5,424 bases of DNA from Geminicoccaceae bacterium (GTDB lineage Bacteria > Pseudomonadota > Alphaproteobacteria > Geminicoccales > Geminicoccaceae), in contig JAPJRA010000146.1 in NCBI GenBank assembly GCA_030824835.1, positions 1 to 5,424 on the forward strand, in the 5' to 3' direction. A program made the translations under genes and the position numbers. Positions 1 through 5,424 of this stretch are shown one piece after another (the first letter of the stretch is position 1; each line of letters opens with the position of its first letter). The notes under the pieces were generated by a model. That model saw only the letters and a program-made list of their open reading frames with translations, made no database searches and was not told the DNA's origin.

Positions 1-435
1 AGCGCCGACCACTATAGAGCTGTCGGCGACGTTGAATGCCGGCCAGTGATAGCCGAACGCATGGAAGTCGAGGAAGTCGACGACCGCGCCGAAGCGCAGA
101 CGGTCGATGGAGTTGCCGACCGCCCCGGCCAGCACCATCCACAGGGCCATCCGGGTGACCGGCCGGGTCTCGCGGTAGAGCCAGACGATGACGAAGGCGC
201 CGATCGCCGCCGCCAACGCCATCAGCAGCCAGGGCCCATGCTGGCCGGCGCCGGCGAACATGCCGAAGCTGACGCCGCGGTTCCAGACCAGGACGAGGTT
301 GAAGAACGGCGTCACGGCATGCGGCTCGTAGGGATCCAGCGCCTGCAAGGCGGCCCATTTGGTGATCTGGTCGAGCACCAGCAGCGCAAGCGCCAGCAAC
401 GCCCCGCCCAGATGCCGCGTGCGGCTGTCCGACAC
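1..435 (-). CDS. lspA: Lipoprotein signal peptidase (signal peptidase II), 3' end outside window
   Basis: Inner-membrane aspartyl peptidase that removes the signal peptide from diacylglyceryl-modified prolipoproteins, after Lgt and before Lnt in lipoprotein maturation. The first 145 residues are in the window; the family is usually about 160-175 long, so only the C-terminal tail is missing. Hydrophobic segments are visible at about residues 10-28, 68-87 and 96-110. Family motifs seen are LDQITKW (21-27), WNRGVSFG (51-58), GNSIDR (107-112), VVDF (118-121) and FNVADSSIVVGA (134-145). The catalytic aspartate pair is inferred to be D120 and D138 by comparison with known LspA enzymes. I chose the GTG at 435 because it gives the normal short N-terminus before the first membrane segment and lies one base after the ileS stop (TGAC-GTG). 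No in-frame ATG was seen nearby upstream, and no clear Shine-Dalgarno is present, so translation coupled to ileS is likely. Confidence 0.95.
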   Translation of the reverse strand, partial: MSDSRTRHLGGALLALALLVLDQITKWAALQALDPYEPHAVTPFFNLVLVWNRGVSFGMFAGAGQHGPWLLMALAAAIGAFVIVWLYRETRPVTRMALWMVLAGAVGNSIDRLRFGAVVDFLDFHAFGYHWPAFNVADSSIVVGA

Positions 436-436
436 G

Positions 437-3250
437 TCAGGCCGCCCGCATGGTTGCGACCGCGCCCGTGCAGCGGTGGCAGAGATGTTCCGCCGACTCC
501 GCCACCTCCGGCAGGACCTGCCAGCAGCGCTGGCATTTCTCGCCGTCGGCCAGGCCGGGCACCACGGCCACGCCCGGCACGTCGTCGAGCACGAACGCAC
601 CCTCGGGAGCCGGGCCGTCCACGATCACGACACCGCTGGTGATGGCCAGCTCGGCCAGATCGAGGCCCTGCAGCAGGCCGAGGTCAGCACTGCCCAGATA
701 GACATGGGGGGCCGCCTGCAGGCTGGAGCCGATGCGCTTTTCCCGGCGCTCGAGCTCGAGGGCGCCGGTGACGACACGGCGCACGTCGCGGATGCGCGCC
801 CAGCGCTCGCCGAGACCGGGGCTGCGCCAGCCGTCGGGTATCGTCGGGAACTGGTTCAGATGCACGCTGGCCGCTTCCGGATACCGGGTCAGCCAGGCCT
901 CCTCGGCCGTGAACACCAGCACCGGTGCCAGCCACGCGGTCAGGCAGCGGAACAGCTCGTCGAGCACGGTACGGACGGCGCGGCGACGGATGCTGTCCGC
1001 CGGGTCGCAATAGAGCGCATCCTTGCGCACATCGAAGTAGAAGGCCGACAGGTCGCCGCCGCAGAAATTGTTGATCTGGGCGTAGAGCCGCGGGAAGTCG
1101 AACTCGTGGTTGCAGCTGCGCACCTGCTCGTCGAGCTCGGCCAGCCGGTGCAGCACCCAGCGGTCGAGGTCCGGCATCCGTGCCGGGTCCAGCCGCTCGG
1201 CGTCGTCGAAGCCGGCAAGGTTGCCCAGGATGTAGCGCAACGTGTTGCGCAGGCGGCGATAGCTGTCGGCGATGCCGCCCAGGATCTCCTTGCCGATGCG
1301 CAGATCCTCGGTGAAGTCGCCGCTCACCACCCACAGGCGCAGGATGTCCGCACCGTTCGTCTTCATCAGGTCGATCGGCGAGACCACGTTGCCCAGCGAC
1401 TTGGACATCTTGCGGCCGTCGGCGTCGACGACGAAGCCGTGGGTCAGGACCGCGTCGTAGGGTGCGCGGCCGCGCGTGCCGCAGCTCTCCAGGAGCGAGG
1501 AGTGGAACCAGCCACGATGCTGGTCCGAACCCTCGAGGTAGAGCGAGGCCGGCCATTTGAGCTCGGGCCGCTGCTCCAATACCGTGGCGTGGGTGCAGCC
1601 GCTGTCGAACCAGACGTCGAGAATGTCGTCGACCTTCTCGTAGTCGGCGGCGGCATAGGCCTCGCCCAGGAACTCCTGCGGGTCGCGGGTCCACCACGCG
1701 TCGGCACCCTCGGACTCGAAGGCCAGCGCCACGCGCTCGATCACGGCGGGGTCGCGCAAGACCTCGCCGGTCGCCTTCTCGACGAACACGGCGATCGGCA
1801 CGCCCCAGGCGCGCTGGCGCGACACGCACCAGTCGGGCCGGGTCTCGATCATCGAGCGGATCCGGTTGCGGCCACGGCCGGGCACCCAGCGGGTGGCGTC
1901 GATCGCCGCCAGCGCCTTGTCGCGCAGCGCGTCGGCGCCATCCATCGGGATGAACCACTGCGCGGTGGCGCGGAAGATCAGCGGCGCCTTGGAGCGCCAG
2001 CTGTGCGGGTAGCTGTGGACGAGCTTGCCCCGCGCCAGGAGATTGCCACTGGCCACGAGCGCCTCGATCACGGGCTCGGCCGCCTTGAACACGTGCTGGC
2101 CGGTAAAGCCCGGCGCCGCCTCGGTGTAGGTGCCGTCCTCAGCCACCGTGTCCGGCACGTCGAGCTGGTGCCTGGCGCCCAGCTCGAAATCGTCCTCGCC
2201 GTGGCTGGGAGCGATGTGGACGAGGCCGGTGCCCTGCTCGGTGGTCACGAAATCACCGGCCAGCAACGGCACCGCGAAACCGTAGCCGTCCTCAAGGCCC
2301 GCCAGCGGATGACGCGCCACGCTGCCGGCCAGGGCCGAGCCGTCGAACTCGTCCAAGGTCCGGTAAGCGAGGATGCCGGCCTCGGCGGCAAAATCGTCAA
2401 GGCGCTCGCCCGCCACCACGAGGCGGTCGCCCACGCGGCCAAGGGCGCCGTCCTTGATCTCGTCCACCTCGATCAGCCGGTAGACGATCTCGGCGCCGTA
2501 GGCCACGGCCCGGTTGCCGGGGATGGTCCATGGCGTCGTGGTCCAGATGACCACGGCCGCACCGTCGAGCGCCGGCCGGCTCGCCCGCGCCAGCGGGAAC
2601 CGCACCCAGATCGTGGTGCTGGTGTGGTCGTGGTACTCGACCTCAGCCTCGGCCAGGGCGGTCTTCTCGACCACCGACCACATGACCGACTTCTTGCCGC
2701 GGTAGAGGGCGCCGCTGAGCAGGAACTTGCCGAGCTCGCGGACGATGCCGGCCTCGGCCTTGAAGGCCATGGTGGTGTAGGGGTCGGCCCAGTCGCCGAG
2801 CACGCCCAGCCGCTTGAACTCGGCCCGCTGCACGTCGATCCAAGCTTGCGCGAACTCGCGGCACTCGCGGCGGAAGTCGGCCACTGGCACCGCGTCCTTG
2901 TCCTTGCCCTTCTTGCGGTACTCCTGCTCGATCTGCCATTCGATCGGCAGCCCGTGGCAGTCCCAGCCGGGCACGTAGGGCGCGTCCTTGCCCAGCATCT
3001 GCTGGTTGCGGTTGATCACGTCCTTGAGGATCTTGTTGAGCGCCGTGCCCATGTGCAGATGGCCATTGGCGTAGGGCGGGCCATCGTGCAGGACGAACTT
3101 CTCGCGTCCCGCGGCCGCCTCGCGCTGGCGGGCGTACAGGTCGTCGGCATCCCAGCGGGCGACCAGATCCGGCTCGCGCCTGGGCAGGTCGGCCTTCATC
3201 GGGAAGTCGGTACGCGGCAGGAAGACCGTGTCGCGGTAGTCGGTGCTCAT
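437..3250 (-). CDS. ileS: Isoleucyl-tRNA synthetase (IleRS, zinc-binding bacterial type)
   Basis: Cytoplasmic class I aminoacyl-tRNA synthetase that charges tRNA-Ile and edits misactivated valine. The 937 residues match the usual bacterial length (E. coli 938). In order: HIGH region DGPPYANGHLHMGTALNKIL (56-75); VPGWDCHGLPIEW (93-105); editing insertion with WTTTPWTIPGN (236-246) and GTGLVHIAPSHGEDD (340-354), where H345 and D354 align with the E. coli editing residues; WFDSG (547-551); GSDQHRGWFHSS (574-585); KMSKS (614-618); anticodon-binding helical region (about 690-840); and a C-terminal zinc site CQRC/CHRC (C906, C909, C924, C927). The HIGH tetrapeptide reads HMGT. The frame stays open upstream to 3499 inside ribF, but the ATG at 3250 begins the conserved N-terminus and lies 14 bases after the ribF stop. 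No good Shine-Dalgarno precedes it, so coupling to ribF is plausible. Confidence 0.98.
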   Translation of the reverse strand: MSTDYRDTVFLPRTDFPMKADLPRREPDLVARWDADDLYARQREAAAGREKFVLHDGPPYANGHLHMGTALNKILKDVINRNQQMLGKDAPYVPGWDCHGLPIEWQIEQEYRKKGKDKDAVPVADFRRECREFAQAWIDVQRAEFKRLGVLGDWADPYTTMAFKAEAGIVRELGKFLLSGALYRGKKSVMWSVVEKTALAEAEVEYHDHTSTTIWVRFPLARASRPALDGAAVVIWTTTPWTIPGNRAVAYGAEIVYRLIEVDEIKDGALGRVGDRLVVAGERLDDFAAEAGILAYRTLDEFDGSALAGSVARHPLAGLEDGYGFAVPLLAGDFVTTEQGTGLVHIAPSHGEDDFELGARHQLDVPDTVAEDGTYTEAAPGFTGQHVFKAAEPVIEALVASGNLLARGKLVHSYPHSWRSKAPLIFRATAQWFIPMDGADALRDKALAAIDATRWVPGRGRNRIRSMIETRPDWCVSRQRAWGVPIAVFVEKATGEVLRDPAVIERVALAFESEGADAWWTRDPQEFLGEAYAAADYEKVDDILDVWFDSGCTHATVLEQRPELKWPASLYLEGSDQHRGWFHSSLLESCGTRGRAPYDAVLTHGFVVDADGRKMSKSLGNVVSPIDLMKTNGADILRLWVVSGDFTEDLRIGKEILGGIADSYRRLRNTLRYILGNLAGFDDAERLDPARMPDLDRWVLHRLAELDEQVRSCNHEFDFPRLYAQINNFCGGDLSAFYFDVRKDALYCDPADSIRRRAVRTVLDELFRCLTAWLAPVLVFTAEEAWLTRYPEAASVHLNQFPTIPDGWRSPGLGERWARIRDVRRVVTGALELERREKRIGSSLQAAPHVYLGSADLGLLQGLDLAELAITSGVVIVDGPAPEGAFVLDDVPGVAVVPGLADGEKCQRCWQVLPEVAESAEHLCHRCTGAVATMRAA

Positions 3251-3264
3251 GATCTGGGGCTGGC

Positions 3265-4215
3265 TCAGGCGGGAATGGGGGCGAAAAGGGCGCGGGCCTG
3301 GTCGCAGTCGCGGGCGATCTGCGCTTTCAGCTCGTCGATGCCGGCGAATTTCTGCTCGCCGCGCAGGCGATGCTTGAAGGCGACGCGCAGGCGCTGGCCG
3401 TACAGGTCGCCACCGCCCTCGAGCAGGTGCACCTCCAGCAGCAGCGAGCGGCCGTCGAAGGTGGGCCGGCGGCCGAGATTGGCCACCGCCGGCAGCCATA
3501 CGGTCCGGCCGCCCCGGCAGAGGCCGGCCTCGACGACGTACACGCCGATGGCCGGCAGCATCGGCCGGCGGGCCAACGGGTGCACGTTGGCGGTGGGAAA
3601 CCCGATCGTCCGGCCGCGCTGGTCGCCCGGGCGGACGACGCCCTCGAGCTCGTAGGGCGCACCCAGCAGGTCGTTGGCCTGCTCGATCAGCCCGTCGGCC
3701 AGCGCGTTGCGGATCTGGGTCGAGGAGCAGGGGGCACCGGCCACGGCGATCTGCTCAACGGCACTCACCGGCACGCCATGCGCTGCCGCCAGCTGCGCCA
3801 GCAGGGCGGTGTCGCCCTGGCGCTTGTGCCCGAAGCGGAAGTCCCTGCCGGTGCTGATCGCCGCCACGTCCAGCTGGCCGAACAGCAGCTCCTCGACGAA
3901 CGCGGTCGGGGAAAGCCGCATCAGGCGGGTGTCGAAGCGAAACACGTAGAGATGGTCGACGCCCAGGTCCCGCAGCAGCTCGGCCTTGCGCCGCAACGGC
4001 GTCAGCCGGGCAGGCGCGCCTTCGGGATTGAGCAGCTCGCGCGGATGGGGCTCGAACGTAACGACGCCCAAGCGGCGGCCGAGAGCGCTGGCGTGGCCCG
4101 CGGCCGTGCGGATGACCTCGCGGTGGCCGCGGTGGACCCCGTCGAAGTTGCCGATCGCCACCGAGGCACCGCGCGCCGCGGCCGGAAGGCCGGCGTGATC
4201 ACGGTGAATGCGCAT
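3265..4215 (-). CDS. ribF: Bifunctional riboflavin kinase / FMN adenylyltransferase (FAD synthetase)
   Basis: Phosphorylates riboflavin to FMN and adenylylates FMN to FAD. The 316 residues match the usual length of about 310. The N-terminal adenylyltransferase domain (about 15-180) carries the nucleotidyltransferase motif GNFDGVHRGH (22-31), TFEPHP (53-58), GRDFRFGHKRQGD (123-135) and SSTQIR (164-169). The C-terminal riboflavin kinase domain (about 183-312) carries GRTIGFPTAN (201-210), ANLGRRPTF (245-253) and LEVHLLEGGGDLYG (260-273); E261 is the likely catalytic glutamate. The family usually has an aspartate and an aromatic residue soon after EVHLL (as in HLLDF), where this protein has EGG; this is probably tolerated variation. 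The ATG at 4215 is supported by a GGGAGA ribosome binding site. The stop lies 14 bases before ileS, the ancestral ribF-ileS arrangement. The 78-base gap to the upstream hydratase gene shows no convincing terminator hairpin. Confidence 0.97.
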   Translation of the reverse strand: MRIHRDHAGLPAAARGASVAIGNFDGVHRGHREVIRTAAGHASALGRRLGVVTFEPHPRELLNPEGAPARLTPLRRKAELLRDLGVDHLYVFRFDTRLMRLSPTAFVEELLFGQLDVAAISTGRDFRFGHKRQGDTALLAQLAAAHGVPVSAVEQIAVAGAPCSSTQIRNALADGLIEQANDLLGAPYELEGVVRPGDQRGRTIGFPTANVHPLARRPMLPAIGVYVVEAGLCRGGRTVWLPAVANLGRRPTFDGRSLLLEVHLLEGGGDLYGQRLRVAFKHRLRGEQKFAGIDELKAQIARDCDQARALFAPIPA

Positions 4216-4224
4216 GGCGGGCTA

Positions 4225-4230
4225 TCTCCC
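4225..4230 (-). promoter_or_regulatory. Ribosome binding site of ribF
   Basis: GGGAGA on the minus strand, nine bases before the ribF ATG at 4215. It fits the Shine-Dalgarno consensus and supports that start. Confidence 0.7.
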
Positions 4231-4293
4231 ATGCGGCACCTTGGCTGTAAAGAGGGGAGCGGGTTGAAGAAGGGGCCGGACGGGGACCCGGGT

Positions 4294-4725
4294 TCAGCTC
4301 TTCGGGCGGCGGGTGACCATGAGCACCGCCTCACCCTCGAGCACTTTCTTGGCGCCGACCTTGCAGACCGTATCGAAGATGCAGCGCCGGCGGTCGTGGT
4401 CAATCGACTTCACGGTCACCTCGGCGCGGACGGTCTCGCCGACCCGCACGGGCGCCAGGAAACGCAAGGTCTGGCTGACATAGATGCAGCCGGGACCGGG
4501 CAGCTTGGTGCCGAACACGGTCGAGATCAGGCCGGCGGTGAGCATGCCGTGCGCGATCCGGCCATGGAACGGCGTCTCCAGCGCGAACTCTTCGTTCAGA
4601 TGCACGGGGTTGGTGTCGCCGGACACGCCAGCATACATCAAGACGTCAGCATCGGTTACCGTCTTGCCGAAGGCCGCGGACATGCCTTCCGACAGGTCCT
4701 CGAGATAGTATCCGTGCAGTGCCAT
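4294..4725 (-). CDS. MaoC-family (R)-specific enoyl-CoA hydratase, PhaJ-like
   Basis: A 143-residue single hot-dog-fold protein, close to the PhaJ length (about 134 in Aeromonas). Family members reversibly hydrate trans-2-enoyl-CoA to (R)-3-hydroxyacyl-CoA, which can feed polyhydroxyalkanoate synthesis or other acyl-CoA pathways. The hydratase signature is clear: YAGVSGDTNPVHLNEEFA (31-48), with the catalytic Asp/His pair in DxxxxH spacing at D37 and H42, then FHGRIAHGML (53-62). The C-terminal half, SQTLRFLAPVRVGETVRAEV (84-103), is the usual second hot-dog strand region. The frame is open upstream to 4905, but those 60 residues look noncoding. The ATG at 4725 is preceded by GGAGAG with seven-base spacing and gives the family N-terminus. 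It is the first gene of the minus-strand run and lies 78 bases upstream of ribF. Chain-length preference cannot be read from the sequence, and no PHA synthase is in the window, so I assign no gene symbol. Confidence 0.93.
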   Translation of the reverse strand: MALHGYYLEDLSEGMSAAFGKTVTDADVLMYAGVSGDTNPVHLNEEFALETPFHGRIAHGMLTAGLISTVFGTKLPGPGCIYVSQTLRFLAPVRVGETVRAEVTVKSIDHDRRRCIFDTVCKVGAKKVLEGEAVLMVTRRPKS

Positions 4726-4732
4726 GATGGAA

Positions 4733-4738
4733 CTCTCC
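4733..4738 (-). promoter_or_regulatory. Ribosome binding site of the MaoC-family hydratase
   Basis: GGAGAG on the minus strand with seven bases to the ATG at 4725. It is the strongest Shine-Dalgarno sequence in the window and decides this start over the longer open frame extending to 4905. Confidence 0.8.
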
Positions 4739-4782
4739 GAGCGCAGCGGCCAGCGGGTTCTTATTGCGTCGCAGCATGAGCT

Positions 4783-4796
4783 ACCAGGCGCATGGT
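4783..4796. repeat. Imperfect 14-base palindrome, possible operator
   Basis: ACCAGGCGCATGGT is palindromic at 12 of 14 positions (ACCA-n-GCGC-n-TGGT), with only the fifth and tenth bases unpaired. It lies near the middle of the divergent spacer, beside the A+T-richer stretch, where a regulator could affect both directions. No regulator gene is adjacent in the window and no known binding consensus is recognised. A palindrome this short can arise by chance in G+C-rich DNA. Confidence 0.25.
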
Positions 4797-4844
4797 TATC
4801 AAGTCCCAAACAGTTTAATCCTTCGTCAAGCCCGACCATTGCAC

Positions 4845-4848
4845 GAGA
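4845..4848 (+). promoter_or_regulatory. Weak ribosome binding site of the nitroreductase, decides start
   Basis: GAGA ends seven bases before the ATG at 4856 but only one base before the alternative in-frame ATG at 4850. The spacing favours 4856. Confidence 0.4.
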
Positions 4849-4855
4849 CATGCGT

Positions 4856-5424
4856 ATGGAAGCACTTGAAGCGATCCTCACCCGCCGTACCGTGCCGCCG
4901 GCCAAGATGGGCCCGCCAGGGCCCGACGAGGCGGCGCTGCGGCGGATTCTAGAGGCCGGCGCTGCCGCCCCGGATCACGGCCTGCTGCGGCCGTGGCGGT
5001 TCCTGATCGTGCGCGGCGACGGGCGGGCGCGTCTGGGCGAGCTGTTCGCCGCGTTCGTGCAGCGGCAGTCGGCCGCAGTCTCGGCCGAGGAGCTCGACAA
5101 GCAGCGTACGGCGCCGTTGCGGGCCCCGGTGATCGTCATCGTCGTCGCCCGGGTCGATCCGGCGCACCCCAAGATACCGGCCGCCGAGCAGCTGGCGGCG
5201 GTGGCGGCGGCGGCGCAGAACATGCTGCTGGCGACGCACGCGCTTGGCTTCGCCGCCAAGTGGGCGACCGGCCGGCAATCCTACGATGCGACCGTCAAGG
5301 CCGGGCTCGGGCTGGGCTTGCATGACCAGATCGTGGGTTTTCTCTATCTCGGCAGTGCCGCGGGCGATCAGCCGGCGCCGCCGCGGGCCGATCTCGACCG
5401 TCTGGTCCAGGACTGGCCGCCGGC
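4856..5424 (+). CDS. Nitroreductase family protein, YdjA-like, 3' end outside window
   Basis: Putative FMN-dependent NAD(P)H oxidoreductase of the small nitroreductase family; its physiological substrate is unknown. The 189 complete codons in the window exceed the length of E. coli YdjA (183), so only a short C-terminal tail is missing. Features matching YdjA: N-terminal MEALEAILTRRT (1-12) with the flavin-phosphate-binding arginine pair R10-R11; AAPDHGLLRPWRF (37-49); RAPVIVIVVARV (89-100); an Ala-rich helix LAAVAAAAQNML (113-124), the dimer-core helix of this fold; and DQIVGFLYLG (157-166). The ATG at 4850 would add only two residues; 4856 aligns with the YdjA start and has better ribosome-binding spacing. 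The gene is divergent from the hydratase and so is controlled by its own promoter in the shared spacer. Family membership is secure; nitro-group reduction itself is not shown. Confidence 0.92.
   Translation, partial: MEALEAILTRRTVPPAKMGPPGPDEAALRRILEAGAAAPDHGLLRPWRFLIVRGDGRARLGELFAAFVQRQSAAVSAEELDKQRTAPLRAPVIVIVVARVDPAHPKIPAAEQLAAVAAAAQNMLLATHALGFAAKWATGRQSYDATVKAGLGLGLHDQIVGFLYLGSAAGDQPAPPRADLDRLVQDWPP

Larger units (their letters stand above)
4726..4855. promoter_or_regulatory. Divergent intergenic region, expected to hold promoters for both directions
   Basis: These 130 bases separate two genes transcribed away from each other, so both promoters most simply lie here. The stretch from about 4793 to 4830 is clearly richer in A+T than the surrounding genes. 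On the minus strand it contains TTGACG (4829-4824), a good -35 hexamer, but no good -10 hexamer at 17 bases. On the plus strand it contains TTTAAT (4814-4819), a possible -10 without a good -35 partner. Exact promoters therefore cannot be fixed. TCAAGnCC occurs twice in the same orientation (4799-4806 and 4826-4833), 27 bases apart, which may be chance. No terminator or RNA gene was seen. Confidence 0.5.

Noticed and set aside
46..642. A 198-codon plus-strand frame opposite lspA and the end of ileS.
   Set aside because: Composition is Arg/Pro/Asp-rich noise with no family motifs, and it is covered by real minus-strand genes.
684..1958. A 424-codon minus-strand frame overlapping ileS in another phase.
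   Set aside because: It is a frame-shifted reading of ileS, Arg/Pro/Gly-rich with no motifs, while the ileS frame is intact with all its signatures.
3251..3499. Upstream extension of ileS by 83 codons into ribF.
   Set aside because: The extension is Arg/Pro-rich and overlaps the conserved ribF kinase domain. The canonical IleRS N-terminus starts at the ATG at 3250.
359..3655. A 1098-codon open frame on the plus strand, antisense to ileS and ribF.
   Set aside because: It lies opposite two certain genes. Its translation is a low-complexity mix of Arg, Ala, Val, His, Gln and Asp without any recognisable domain, and it begins and ends inside other genes. Strong G/C third-position bias removes antisense stop codons and explains its length.
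4216..4293. Possible terminator between the hydratase and ribF genes, including the 8-base palindrome ACCCGGGT at 4286-4293.
   Set aside because: Only short stems of about four base pairs can be drawn and no T-run follows on the minus strand, so intrinsic termination is not supported.
3370..4779. A 469-codon plus-strand frame opposite ribF and the hydratase.
   Set aside because: It shows the same antisense effect, is rich in Gly, Arg, Ala and Gln, has no domain, and runs across the intergenic gaps.
4726..4905. Upstream extension of the hydratase by 60 codons.
   Set aside because: It would overlap the divergent nitroreductase start and the promoter region. The ATG at 4725 has a strong ribosome binding site and gives the family length.
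5194..5216. GGC/GCG-rich trinucleotide tract inside the nitroreductase gene.
   Set aside because: It encodes the Ala-rich core helix LAAVAAAAQ expected in this fold. It is interrupted, and length changes would not shift the frame, so it is not a phase-variation tract.

Overview
The window looks like an ordinary chromosomal housekeeping locus of a high-G+C alphaproteobacterium, roughly two-thirds G+C by eye with strong G/C preference at third codon positions. Two things point that way. The IleRS N-terminus (DYRDTVFLPRTDFPMKADLP) resembles alphaproteobacterial IleRS, and the gene order is maoC-like hydratase, ribF, ileS, lspA. The ribF-ileS-lspA core is conserved widely in Proteobacteria, including E. 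coli. A Rhodospirillales-like bacterium is my best guess from memory of family sequences, not from a search.

Layout: four genes lie on the minus strand and read right to left. In transcription order they are a MaoC-fold (R)-specific enoyl-CoA hydratase (4725-4294), the bifunctional riboflavin kinase/FAD synthetase ribF (4215-3265), isoleucyl-tRNA synthetase ileS (3250-437), and signal peptidase II lspA (435 to the left edge, incomplete). The gaps are 78, 14 and 1 bases, with no convincing terminator between genes, so one transcript is plausible. On the plus strand, a YdjA-type nitroreductase starts at 4856 and runs off the right edge near its expected C-terminus. A 130-base, locally A+T-richer spacer (4726-4855) separates it from the hydratase and must hold the divergent promoters. 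An imperfect 14-base palindrome sits in its middle.

Functions: RibF makes FMN and FAD, and FMN is the expected cofactor of the divergent nitroreductase. IleRS charges tRNA-Ile. LspA cleaves lipoprotein signal peptides in the inner membrane. The hydratase acts on acyl-CoA intermediates, and its link to the other three is positional only.

I found no RNA gene, mobile element, CRISPR array or undescribed system. The many long overlapping open frames, including one of 1098 codons antisense to ileS and ribF, are explained by high-G+C codon bias. The observations listed as findings are modest.
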